Position numbers and translations under genes: made by a program. From assembly GCF_003171675.1 (NCBI RefSeq), contig NZ_QFZQ01000007.1:124001-188000 (forward strand): 64,000 nt of DNA, written 5' to 3'. The notes under the pieces were generated by a model. That model was not told the DNA's origin. It was given only the letters and a program-made list of their open reading frames with translations, and did no database searches. Positions within the stretch are counted from its first letter, which is position 1, and each line of letters starts with the position of its first letter. Positions 48,665 to 56,754 of this stretch are shown piece by piece. This DNA comes from Reichenbachiella versicolor. Lineage in GTDB: Bacteria; Bacteroidota; Bacteroidia; Cytophagales; Cyclobacteriaceae.

Positions 48665-49966
48665 TTACAAGAATTTAGGCTTGAAAGTCAACTGCATCCA
48701 TGCCCAGTTCTGTCCTGCTTTGTGATCTCCTCCATAAACAGAAGACATGTATGAAGTAGCAAACATTTTAGAATAACCTAAAGTGAAGTTAAAGTCAGCT
48801 GACACTTGGTAGATATACACAAAGTCTAATTCAGTACCGAAGAACCCATCAGATTGAATACCCTCTGGAGCCAAAGTAGTTTTGAATACATGTGGCATCA
48901 CTACCAACTTAGACTTCTCTCCTGTTTTGAAAACCGCTTTAGCGTAAATATCTGTTAAACCTTGACCACCTTTAACAGACTCCCCTACGTAGAAATAATC
49001 CATAAAACCATAAAATTTATGATTGGTACCGAAAGGCTGTTGCCAAAGGTTTGATCCCTCATCATCAGAAGACTCTCCAGAAACTACATCTACTCCAAGG
49101 GTCAATGGAAGACCTAATGCTTTTGAAGTAATATCAAATGCAGCTAAATAACCTAAACCTTTATTTCCTTCTCTAGTCTGGACGTATGCAGAAGCATTCA
49201 GAGTGAATGATGCAGATTTAAAAGTTGGTAAAATACCAATAGTGGTTTCATTAGAATACTCTATTTCCGATGGGAATCTTGTTGGTGCAGGTCCACCTTG
49301 ACCGCCTATATAACCACCTAAAGTTCTGTTAGAGATCATTGCATCAAGAGTTAAATCTCCTGCTGGCAGTGTTAACCAAGCATACTGCAAACTTTTGTAC
49401 CCTGTTCTGATTCCAGCAATGTTTATCGAATCTAATTTATTGGTATGTCTAGTTTGAGCTAAGGCTACACCCACATCTAATTTAACATCTCCAAAAGAGA
49501 ACTTATTAACAAAAGCATCATGTGCTCTTCCTGAAGCCGCCCAGCCTAGTGCACCAAACCATCTTTGATCTTTATAACTGATTGCTTGACGTCCTACTTT
49601 TAAAGAGTACATATCTCCAGCCTTGTATTCAGCATAAGCCTCGTAAACTCCAAAAGTTGGCTCAGGAGCTCCTGGTGCACCATCCCCTAATAAGTCATAT
49701 GCTTGAGGCATTTGACCCCAAAAATGAATCAACTGAGGAGTAAAGACGATTTTCAGATCTTCGCTCTTATAACTAAAGTATAGTCTTGATCTCTGCTGAG
49801 TAGCTAAACCTATTCTAGTTCCTGGTACATCCAACTTCTCTGACAAGCCTGTGTTTGCACCATTGTACAATTCGGTACGTGGTCTTATCTCTCCAGTGAT
49901 AGACATCTGTGCGAATGAAGCTACCGATGCACACAAAAGAACTAATGTTAATAAGTGTTTTTTCAT
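48665..49966 (-). CDS. Alginate-export-family outer membrane porin
   Basis: 433 residues with a signal peptide (MKKHLLTLVLLCASVASFAQ). The rest is alternating beta strands: ITGEIRPRTELYN at the start, SRLYFSYKSEDLKIVFTPQ, and the LKVGRQAISYKDQRWFGALGW box that is typical of the AlgE-like/alginate_exp barrels. The C-terminus WMQLTFKPKFL ends in an aromatic strand. It is the first gene of the importer operon and is probably the outer-membrane entry for the same anion. Alginate itself is not implied. Confidence 0.82.
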   Translation of the reverse strand: MKKHLLTLVLLCASVASFAQMSITGEIRPRTELYNGANTGLSEKLDVPGTRIGLATQQRSRLYFSYKSEDLKIVFTPQLIHFWGQMPQAYDLLGDGAPGAPEPTFGVYEAYAEYKAGDMYSLKVGRQAISYKDQRWFGALGWAASGRAHDAFVNKFSFGDVKLDVGVALAQTRHTNKLDSINIAGIRTGYKSLQYAWLTLPAGDLTLDAMISNRTLGGYIGGQGGPAPTRFPSEIEYSNETTIGILPTFKSASFTLNASAYVQTREGNKGLGYLAAFDITSKALGLPLTLGVDVVSGESSDDEGSNLWQQPFGTNHKFYGFMDYFYVGESVKGGQGLTDIYAKAVFKTGEKSKLVVMPHVFKTTLAPEGIQSDGFFGTELDFVYIYQVSADFNFTLGYSKMFATSYMSSVYGGDHKAGQNWAWMQLTFKPKFL

Positions 49967-50043
49967 GATGATAGTTTTATCTGTTTAGTAATAACTACGT
50001 AATCGAATAACTTGATACGTATTTGTTTCAGTATTTATACTTA

Positions 50044-50051
50044 CAAATGTA
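50044..50051 (-). promoter_or_regulatory. Promoter (-7 element) of the importer operon
   Basis: TACATTTG on the minus strand, an exact TAnnTTTG match, with predicted start near 50040 and a ~75-base leader before the porin ATG (49966). There is no good -33 TTTG 19 bases upstream, which fits an activator-dependent promoter. Confidence 0.65.
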
Positions 50052-50073
50052 GAAGCGACTTGCCAAGCATGGT

Positions 50074-50087
50074 ATGACTAACATCAT
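50074..50087. promoter_or_regulatory. Candidate FNR-type box upstream of the importer operon
   Basis: A-TGAC-TAAC-ATCA-T: the TGA(T/C)-N4-ATCA half-site pattern of FNR/Crp proteins, flanks symmetric. Its centre (50080.5) is about 41 bases upstream of the predicted start, the class II activation position. Confidence 0.55.
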
Positions 50088-50426
50088 AAATCAATATTTT
50101 TTTACACCATGTATAAAACTGCTTTTTAACATATAAAATTATTAAACTATTGAATTTCTGATACTTAACAAAATCAATAGAACTACGTAGAAAATAAAAA
50201 ATTACGTAATAAACCAAATAAATACTTACTATCCGTTGCTAATAAGCAAAATACGTAGAAATTAAATTGAAAGATAAAAAGGCTTATTTAGGATAAAAAA
50301 CAGTAAACAAACACATTAAGCAACCTCAGAATCAATAGACGACCTAATTAAGTACAATCAAAATAAATACGTACTTTTACTTTAATTACTTAGAACAGCA
50401 TACGTAATTAATCAAAACAAAACATC

Positions 50427-51374
50427 ATGAAATCAACACATCTCTTTTTAAACATGTTTGTTTTATTTCTAACCATATCTAAAGTTTCCTTTGCACAAGA
50501 TGGCATAGGTATTGGAACCTCGTCAGTGGAAAAAACAGCAGTACTAGATATAGTCTCTCAAACAAAGAACAAGGGAGTTCTATTACCTCGGTTGAGTCAT
50601 AAACAAATGTGGTCAATAATATCTCCTGCTGAAGGGCTACTAATATATAATACAGATGAAAAAGCCGTTTGCAGTTATCAAAACGGTAGATGGTCATCTT
50701 TAGGAAGTCCAACTGGAACAATAATCATGTGGTCTGGAACTAACATACCTGCCGGATGGGCTCTATGTGATGGAAGATGGTATAATCCAAAAGATCATTC
50801 AGATATCGGAAACTCAAAAAATGGAGATAGAAACATCCTACCCCCCAATTTAAAAGGTAAATTTATAGTTGGATATTCTTCTAATGATGTTGATTACAAC
50901 AATCCAGGCAATCTTAGTTCTCGTACAACTGCAAAAATTACTGGTAAATCTGGTGGAGAAAAATCACACATTTTAACTACTAATGAAATGCCGTCACATA
51001 AACACAGCATCAATAGTGTAAGTCATCAGCATTCAATTAACTTATCTGGTGGCAGCCATAGCCATTCCGTAAAACAAAGTCATGGAGCTAGATTTACAAG
51101 TGACGGAAGCGGAACTATTTCCGGATCTCTTCCAGACGGAGTTAATGGACCTGGATTGGTCTATTCACAAGGAATAGACACATCAATAGATTACGAAGAA
51201 GGTTATAACTATTCAACTCGAACTTTAAACAATCAAGTTAACTCAAGTACTCACTCACATTCAGGAACAACAAATAATAATACGCACACTCACTCAATAG
51301 GCAATTCTGGTAATGGATCTGCTCATGAAAACAGACCCCCATATTACACTCTTGCTTATTTAATGAAGTTATAA
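50427..51374 (+). CDS. Secreted phage-tail-collar-domain protein
   Basis: 315 residues with a signal peptide (ending SFAQ) and the GIGIGTSS...AVLDI and GVLLPRLS...GLLIYNTD segments seen at the N-terminus of many secreted Bacteroidota proteins. The tail-collar motif is GTIIMWSGTNIPAGWALCDG (~95-115). The central part is Ser/His/Gly-rich with repeated HxH pairs (SHKHS, SHQHS, SHSHS, HSHSG, HTHSI). It ends in ENRPPYYTLAYLMKL, the usual C-terminus of such fibres. In T4 gp12 HxH motifs bind metal along a trimeric stem. No other phage gene is near, so it is a cell-surface fibre rather than a prophage. Confidence 0.8.
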   Translation: MKSTHLFLNMFVLFLTISKVSFAQDGIGIGTSSVEKTAVLDIVSQTKNKGVLLPRLSHKQMWSIISPAEGLLIYNTDEKAVCSYQNGRWSSLGSPTGTIIMWSGTNIPAGWALCDGRWYNPKDHSDIGNSKNGDRNILPPNLKGKFIVGYSSNDVDYNNPGNLSSRTTAKITGKSGGEKSHILTTNEMPSHKHSINSVSHQHSINLSGGSHSHSVKQSHGARFTSDGSGTISGSLPDGVNGPGLVYSQGIDTSIDYEEGYNYSTRTLNNQVNSSTHSHSGTTNNNTHTHSIGNSGNGSAHENRPPYYTLAYLMKL

Positions 51375-51435
51375 ATTTTGAATAGTTCACAAACTATTAT
51401 GCAGCATACTATAATGTTAGTAGTAATTCCTTTGT

Positions 51436-52314
51436 TCATTCATTGGCCAACCCCATCACATTGAACCCCATATCAAGTTTGATTCTTTTTCCATCTTTAA
51501 ACTCAATGGAATAATACTCTTCTTCTGCACTTTTATCATAGCTCACTCTTCCAAAGTTTTCCAAACCTCCATTATCTGCTACGTACATCATCAAATCCAT
51601 CGGTAGATAGTCATAGCTATTCATATAGTAACGTGTGTAAGACCAATCTCCGTCCTTTGAATAAACTACTTTTCCTTTTTGATAATCCACATAGTCTGTC
51701 TTAAAAACAACTTGAAACTGATAATGCCCTGGTTCATCTGCTGCTTTTCCTTCATAGACATACCAATTTTCAAGTCTTGAATCAATATCCTTCATGATCT
51801 TATCTGTCATTATACCCTCGATATGCATTGCACCATAGTCCATCCGTTTAAAATCTTGAGTCAAACAAAACAACTCTCCTGACTTAAGAGTCACTTTATA
51901 ATATGGATCGGAGTATGAGGTAACCATGTACTCTAAATTCCTGAAGTTTTTCTCAAAATCAATCCCCAATAAAGAACTCCTTAGTTCATCAGTTAAAGAG
52001 GAGCTGCCCCGCACTTGTTGACGCATATCGACCCAAGAACCTGTAGAATCATAATCTATCCTCACTTTTGACCTTATACCAGGAATCAACTCTCCCTTAC
52101 CATAAGCCCAATAAAAATTCCATGGCTTGTAATCAATCTTACTCATCTCAAAAGACGGTAGCCTTTTTTCTATATCAGTTTTAATTTTATCAACCTCTGC
52201 TTGATCTTGTGCGATAACAGCAGGAGCCGACCCAACGTAAAATATTAATACCAATCCAAAATAAAACAGTTGTACAGGGCGAGTAACTCGCCAGATATTA
52301 GTCTTTATCATCAT
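51436..52314 (-). CDS. Secreted protein with two PepSY-like (beta-lactamase-inhibitor-like) domains
   Basis: 292 residues with a hydrophobic N-terminal segment ending VIAQ. Two similar units follow: one around KVRIDYDSTGSWVDMRQQVRGSS...YYKVTLKSG (~80-150) and one around KVVYSKDGDWSYTRYYMNSYDY...EEYYSIEFKDG (~215-285). Each has the dG-W....elP..........y.v.f..g pattern of PepSY-like domains. Function unknown; inhibitor or chaperone roles have been proposed for the fold. It lies alone between the collar protein and a long gap. Confidence 0.6.
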   Translation of the reverse strand: MMIKTNIWRVTRPVQLFYFGLVLIFYVGSAPAVIAQDQAEVDKIKTDIEKRLPSFEMSKIDYKPWNFYWAYGKGELIPGIRSKVRIDYDSTGSWVDMRQQVRGSSSLTDELRSSLLGIDFEKNFRNLEYMVTSYSDPYYKVTLKSGELFCLTQDFKRMDYGAMHIEGIMTDKIMKDIDSRLENWYVYEGKAADEPGHYQFQVVFKTDYVDYQKGKVVYSKDGDWSYTRYYMNSYDYLPMDLMMYVADNGGLENFGRVSYDKSAEEEYYSIEFKDGKRIKLDMGFNVMGLANE

Positions 52315-52715
52315 CCATTACTTTAATAATCAATTAATCAATAACTGAATAATACATAATCTAATAGGGTGGAGAACAGAAAGGAAAAGGAGATAAGAAG
52401 GGAAAATTGATAATCACATATATTTCAACAATTTACCTATAACAATATACAGGTTTTGAAGCATAATTCTAGAAAATAGAAACCTAAAAATCAGAATCTA
52501 TAACAAAAGCATAAAGTCGTAATTTCTACGTTTTTGGCTTTTGCTTGTCTTACTACAAGGTAAACTGACATCAATCCAATTTCAATTCTAAAACTCTTAA
52601 TAGCTATTCAGTTATACTTCGGAGTAAAACAATTAACACCTATTGGTTTAAAAAGAAAAACCTCGCAAACTTTTCTTCAGCCTGCGAGGTTTAACAAAAT
52701 ATAATTCCAATGTTT
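52315..52715. other. Intergenic region
   Basis: 400 bases between the PepSY-like gene start and the FNR-like gene end, both on the minus strand. It contains the terminator at 52658-52692; the rest is AT-rich with no gene I can support. It must hold the promoter of the PepSY-like gene. Confidence 0.5.
52658..52692 (-). terminator. Intrinsic terminator of the FNR-like gene
   Basis: Perfect 10-bp stem AAACCTCGCA/TGCGAGGTTT with a 15-base loop. On the minus strand it is followed by TTCTTTTT. It lies 24 bases after the stop. Confidence 0.85.
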
Positions 52716-53423
52716 TTAGCTATCCAAGAAGAAATTGTGTTCTGAAATTTCTTTTTTAAGAAGATCTAAATCTACAATTCCCAACTTTTTACCTTGTGCT
52801 CTAAGCAGGTTTTCTTTTTTCAAACTAGATATTACTCGTATCACCTGTTCTTCAGTTGTACCTGCAAATCCGGCTATGTCCTTTCTAGACAATTGAATAT
52901 CAAAAAAGTCTCCTGGTTGACCGAATTTCCTACGTATATATAGAAATGCGTCTATTACCTTCTCTCGAACAGTCATCTGAGCAAATTTCTTAACCTTAGT
53001 CTCAGATTTATTTAACTCTTCTGCATAGAACATCATCATATCATAAGTAACATCCGGCACATGATGCATCATATCGTTGAGTACATCATTAGTGAAGTTA
53101 CATAAAACAGTATCTTCAAGTGCCACCGCACTAATAGGTGAGAATTTACCAGTACCAAAACCTCTATGACCAATAATCTCTCCATCATGACCAAACCTTA
53201 CGATCTGTTCTCGTCCATGAAGGCCTGTCTTGGAAACCTTAACCTTTCCTTTATAAACAAAGTACAAACCATGCACTGGCGCACCTTCAATAATGAACTG
53301 TTGCCCTTTTTTACAAAAGATAGTGTGTTTTTGCTCTACGAACGGCATTGCAGCAGTTGCATTGGCATTTTTCTTGATCAGGCAGCTGTCGTTGGTACAT
53401 GTAAGACAATCCGCTTTTTGCAT
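52716..53423 (-). CDS. FNR-like Crp/Fnr regulator with four conserved cluster cysteines
   Basis: 235 residues. The N-terminus has Cys6, Cys9 and Cys14 (CLTCTNDSC), and Cys108 lies in ALEDTVLCNF, which aligns with the ALETSMVCEI segment holding E. coli FNR Cys122. All four FNR-type ligands for an oxygen-sensitive [4Fe-4S] cluster are therefore present. The cyclic-nucleotide-like barrel and long dimer helix (~120-160) follow. The HTH recognition helix is TTEEQVIRVISSL with the conserved E..xR spacing that reads TGA half-sites. It is followed by a terminator, so it is a single-gene unit. Confidence 0.88.
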   Translation of the reverse strand: MQKADCLTCTNDSCLIKKNANATAAMPFVEQKHTIFCKKGQQFIIEGAPVHGLYFVYKGKVKVSKTGLHGREQIVRFGHDGEIIGHRGFGTGKFSPISAVALEDTVLCNFTNDVLNDMMHHVPDVTYDMMMFYAEELNKSETKVKKFAQMTVREKVIDAFLYIRRKFGQPGDFFDIQLSRKDIAGFAGTTEEQVIRVISSLKKENLLRAQGKKLGIVDLDLLKKEISEHNFFLDS

Positions 53424-53908
53424 AATTTTTCCTGTTAGATATCAGTAATATTCAAATCCTTTAACGCCGCAAATTATGGTGCGATAGCAGGTACAATAAC
53501 AAATCTAAGGTAGTAGTTGGTGATTTTCTTTAAAAAAAGAAATAAATAAAAGCTGTTATAGACTTCATCTAAGTCCAGCCAACAAATTGATTAGTTGCAA
53601 ATTACAAACTTAAACCCTTTAACAAAGTCAAAATCGCTCATTTGCCTCTTTAAACCTATGAATATCCTTGATCAGAAATTCACTTTTGATTTAAGCAGCA
53701 ATGGTAATTGAATGTGTCATGAAATATTAACACCTTTTGTCATTATTAAATATGCATTATTACACAAAAGCTATCCAGATGATTTAAATCATGTTTTTAG
53801 TTAATTTTTTCTAAATAAATATTAGAAAGAGAGGTGATTTCTAGCACATTTGTCGCACAATTATAATTTCTCAGTTCCCGAATTTTGAATTCCGTATCTA
53901 AAAAAGCC
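53424..53908. other. Long upstream region of the FNR-like gene
   Basis: 485 bases between the FNR-like start and the HAD gene end. A -7 candidate TAGATTTG on the minus strand is at 53500-53507. A palindrome A-TGAT-TTAA-ATCA-T at 53779-53792 fits the FNR half-site pattern but lies ~280 bases upstream of that promoter. No gene is supportable. Confidence 0.5.
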
Positions 53909-54772
53909 CTACAAAATTTTAGAGTAGCCACTTATGACCGCTGACTCACATACATGGTCTGGAATAATACCCGTAGTAGCTATTCTCATTTGATAGTTCT
54001 CCATTAAAGTATTACCGGTCAAAACTAAAGCAGTGTCAATTCCAAACTTGTTACCTCCCAATATGTCGGTATTCAACGTATCTCCCACCATTAAAATTCT
54101 CTGCTTTCCTAGCTCTTGTGCCTTCGCCGTATGTTGGTATGCGAATATGAACATATTTGTATCTGGCTTACCAAATTTGATAAACTTCTTACCCGTGATT
54201 TTTTCAATCATCTCTGCTATACTCCCAATGGCTATAGAGACCTCTTTAGCGTTTACAGGATAGGATCTATCAGTATTTGCTATTATCACAGGGATATTTC
54301 TTAGTCGAACAAGATTCAGTAGTTTATTTATATCCTTGAACCAATCAAAACCTTCATCATCCAAAAACACAAGCGCATTGATATCATCAATATGATTAAT
54401 ATCTACATCTGCTATAGAAACCGCATGTAAGCCGGTTTCTTCAAGATAATGAGCTGACTCTTTAGTTCCAAGATAAGCTACCTTACCTCCTTTTACTTTA
54501 GTTTTCAGATAATCCCTTGCCATCATTCCTGACGAAATAATTTTATCTTCGGTAACTAGGGGCAAGCCTTTAACCAAATAAGATTCAGCCAATTTAGCAG
54601 GGCCTTTTGAAGCATCGTTGGTAAGAATATAAAACTCAATATCATTTGCGACCAGATAATCGAACGTTTTTTCTATATCTGGAATCAAACCGCTTGAGTT
54701 TTTAAGTACTCCAAATGCATCAAAAAACACTACATCATACTGATCTACTACTTCTCTAAAATCCTTAATCAT
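53909..54772 (-). CDS. HAD-IIA-type hydrolase-like protein
   Basis: 287 residues. HAD motif I is FFDAFGVL (nucleophile Asp18) but the usual second Asp is replaced by Phe20. Motif II is ILTNDAS, motif III KFGKPDTNMF, and motif IV VGDTLNTDILGGNKFGIDTALVLTGN. The cap sits between motifs II and III, the IIA type (NagD/pyridoxal-phosphatase-like). Loss of the second Asp, the usual acid/base of phosphatases, suggests a different or weak activity. It lies 3 bases after a kinase-like gene, so they form a two-gene operon. Confidence 0.82.
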   Translation of the reverse strand: MIKDFREVVDQYDVVFFDAFGVLKNSSGLIPDIEKTFDYLVANDIEFYILTNDASKGPAKLAESYLVKGLPLVTEDKIISSGMMARDYLKTKVKGGKVAYLGTKESAHYLEETGLHAVSIADVDINHIDDINALVFLDDEGFDWFKDINKLLNLVRLRNIPVIIANTDRSYPVNAKEVSIAIGSIAEMIEKITGKKFIKFGKPDTNMFIFAYQHTAKAQELGKQRILMVGDTLNTDILGGNKFGIDTALVLTGNTLMENYQMRIATTGIIPDHVCESAVISGYSKIL

Positions 54773-54775
54773 TTT

Positions 54776-55819
54776 TTATAAATCTAAAGCCTTCAACAAC
54801 TTCTCTCCATCAAAGTTATCAATTTGAGGAAAGTATATTTCGTAAGCTTCTTTTTGCAGTTTAGTCGCATATATCTCGTGAAAAAAATATCGACCATCTT
54901 TAATGACATAATTGAGAATAAAAAACCTGTAAGCCTCCTTAATGAATAGTATTTCATTTCTAGTTAATGGAAATATCTTATGATATTCTTTCAAAAAAAG
55001 AATAAATCGATCCTCATTTACTGGGTCTATTAAATAACTAAACTCTTTCTTATCTCCTATTGTAGAACAAACTCGGCTAAAAAAATAGAAGTCTAATATT
55101 CTTGAGCTCATTCTGAACCAATCGTAATCCCAACGACTGAAAAAATTACCTGACTTATCAATTGAAAAATTCCCTATATTCCAATCTACAAATACAGGGA
55201 TGGCTGTCCATGGCTCTGCACCAAGCTCGTCATAGTTCCTGTAGAAGATCTCAATTTGATTTTTTATTGTATCAATATTACCTCGGTGTTCATACTGCCC
55301 TACATCAGAGCTACATATCTCGATTAAATGGTCTAGGTCTTTTCTTAATGTCTTAGACCAAGTGGGCAAAATATTTACCATGCGAGTACAAGCTTTATGA
55401 AACTTGGCTACTTCTTGACCAAGCTTGATTATCTGATCTTCACTCAAAATTGGAGGCAACATTTGTCCAATTTTGATTGGATTGTAAAACACTACCCAGG
55501 CATCCAACACATCATCTTGATATCTATGTGTGAACAGTTCGTTCCCTTTAGTGAGAGACCTTGAAATAAAAGAATCATAGGGAGAAGGAAGGTTAATCGC
55601 TAGGCCATTTACTAGAGCATGATCCTCTAGGAAATTTTCATAAAACCCAAAGTAACTTAGCTTGCCTATCACTACTGTATCTGTATCTAATACAAGTTTA
55701 TAAACATGATTAGTAGACACTCGTGCACTGATATCATTGATAGAGACAACTTTACGCGTGCTATCATAGCTTTCCCAAGCCTCGAGCACAATTTCATTGA
55801 AATTTAATTGCTTTGACAT
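54776..55819 (-). CDS. Aminoglycoside-phosphotransferase-fold kinase-like protein
   Basis: 347 residues, soluble. The catalytic loop reads FVDWNIGNFSI, with the Asp and Asn of the HGDxxxxN motif kept while His-Gly become Phe-Val. The metal-binding motif is RWDYDWFRM. The N-terminal lobe (YKLVLDTDTVVIGKLSYFGFYENFLEDHALVNGL) fits the phosphotransferase fold. Substrate is unknown; members act on sugars, choline and amines as well as drugs, so resistance is not implied. It is directly upstream of the HAD-like gene. Confidence 0.72.
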   Translation of the reverse strand: MSKQLNFNEIVLEAWESYDSTRKVVSINDISARVSTNHVYKLVLDTDTVVIGKLSYFGFYENFLEDHALVNGLAINLPSPYDSFISRSLTKGNELFTHRYQDDVLDAWVVFYNPIKIGQMLPPILSEDQIIKLGQEVAKFHKACTRMVNILPTWSKTLRKDLDHLIEICSSDVGQYEHRGNIDTIKNQIEIFYRNYDELGAEPWTAIPVFVDWNIGNFSIDKSGNFFSRWDYDWFRMSSRILDFYFFSRVCSTIGDKKEFSYLIDPVNEDRFILFLKEYHKIFPLTRNEILFIKEAYRFFILNYVIKDGRYFFHEIYATKLQKEAYEIYFPQIDNFDGEKLLKALDL

Positions 55820-55912
55820 AAACTAAATTTAACCGAAAAAAGATGCCAATAAACCAATCTTCGATCATGTTTTTCATCAGCAAATCAATTCTTCTACATA
55901 GCGTTGAGTTTT

Positions 55913-55920
55913 TATATTTG
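55913..55920 (+). promoter_or_regulatory. Promoter (-7 element) of yebC
   Basis: TATATTTG, an exact TAnnTTTG match, 21 bases before the yebC ATG at 55942. No clear -33 box was found. Confidence 0.65.
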
Positions 55921-55941
55921 CGATCTAAATAAAGATTAGAA

Positions 55942-56649
55942 ATGGGAAGAGCATTTGAATTTCGTAAAGCAAGAAAGCTAAAAAGATGGGGTGCTATGTC
56001 TAAGACATTCACTCGAATAGGAAAAGAGATAGTAATAGCGGTAAAAGAAGGAGGTCCAAACCCAGACAGCAACTCTCGTCTTAGAGCAGTAATTCAAAAC
56101 GCTAAGGCTGCTAACATGCCTAAAGACAATGTCGAGCGTGCCATCAAAAAAGCTTCTGATAAAAATCAAGGAGATTTCAAAGAGACTCTATTCGAAGGCT
56201 ACGCTCCTCATGGAATTGCAATATTGGTAGAGACCGCTACTGATAATAACAATCGGACTGTCGCTAATATTAGAAGCTACTTCAATAAGTGCAATGGAAA
56301 CTTAGGTACTTCTGGTTCAGTGGAGTTTATGTTTGACCACACCTGTAATTTCAGACTAAATAAAGAAGGTCTTGATCCTGAAGAGTTGGAATTAGAACTA
56401 ATCGATTTTGGCGCTGAAGAGGTTTTCGATGATGAAGATGGTATTATGGTCTATGGAGGTTTTGCTGATTTTGGATCTCTTCAGAAGTATTTTGAAGAAA
56501 ATAATATTGAAATCCTGTCATCAGGATTTGATAGAATACCTCAGTCAACCACAGAGCTTTCTGAAGAGCAGCAGGAGGATGTTAACAAGCTTCTTGAAAA
56601 AATAGAGGACGATGACGATGTGCAAAATGTATTCCATAACATGGCCTAA
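55942..56649 (+). CDS. YebC/PmpR family protein
   Basis: 235 residues. The N-terminus is the family signature MGRAFEFRKARKLKRW(G)AMSKTFTRIGKEI, followed by VIQNAKAANMPKDNVERAIKKA and YAPHGIAILVETATDNNNRTVANIR. YebC proteins act as DNA-binding regulators in some bacteria and, more recently, as ribosome factors that relieve proline-run stalling. Which applies here is not known. It is transcribed alone: its own -7 box precedes it and a terminator follows. Confidence 0.93.
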   Translation: MGRAFEFRKARKLKRWGAMSKTFTRIGKEIVIAVKEGGPNPDSNSRLRAVIQNAKAANMPKDNVERAIKKASDKNQGDFKETLFEGYAPHGIAILVETATDNNNRTVANIRSYFNKCNGNLGTSGSVEFMFDHTCNFRLNKEGLDPEELELELIDFGAEEVFDDEDGIMVYGGFADFGSLQKYFEENNIEILSSGFDRIPQSTTELSEEQQEDVNKLLEKIEDDDDVQNVFHNMA

Positions 56650-56667
56650 TTTGTCGCTATGACTTTC

Positions 56668-56704
56668 AAAAAGCCTCTTTCGGGTGACCGGAAGAGGCTT
56701 TTTT
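56668..56704 (+). terminator. Intrinsic terminator of yebC
   Basis: Arms AAAAAGCCTCTT/AAGAGGCTTTTT, 12 bp perfect, with a 13-base loop and a T-run at the end. It starts 19 bases after the yebC stop. Confidence 0.9.
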
Positions 56705-56754
56705 GTAAGATCAAAAAACATTAAATTAAACATCCACCAATAACCAGGTACATT

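Larger units (their letters stand above)
49967..50426. other. Divergent regulatory region with seven TACGTA sites
   Basis: About 460 bases, very AT-rich, no gene. TACGTA occurs at 49996, 50016, 50184, 50203, 50252, 50368 and 50401. The first two lie in the importer leader 20 bases apart, the next two 19 apart, and the one at 50368 overlaps the best -7 candidate (TACTTTTA, 50372-50379) of the rightward gene. An FNR-type box and -7 element for the importer are given separately. Confidence 0.6.

Noticed and set aside
50427-51374. Prophage or tailocin
   Set aside because: Only a tail-collar domain is present, with a signal peptide, and no capsid, portal, sheath or integrase gene nearby.
53424-53908. 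Hidden gene in the long region upstream of the FNR-like gene
   Set aside because: No frame of useful length with coding character on either strand.
54776-55819. Aminoglycoside resistance gene
   Set aside because: Only the general phosphotransferase fold is supported; the substrate motif differs and the pairing with a HAD protein suggests metabolism.
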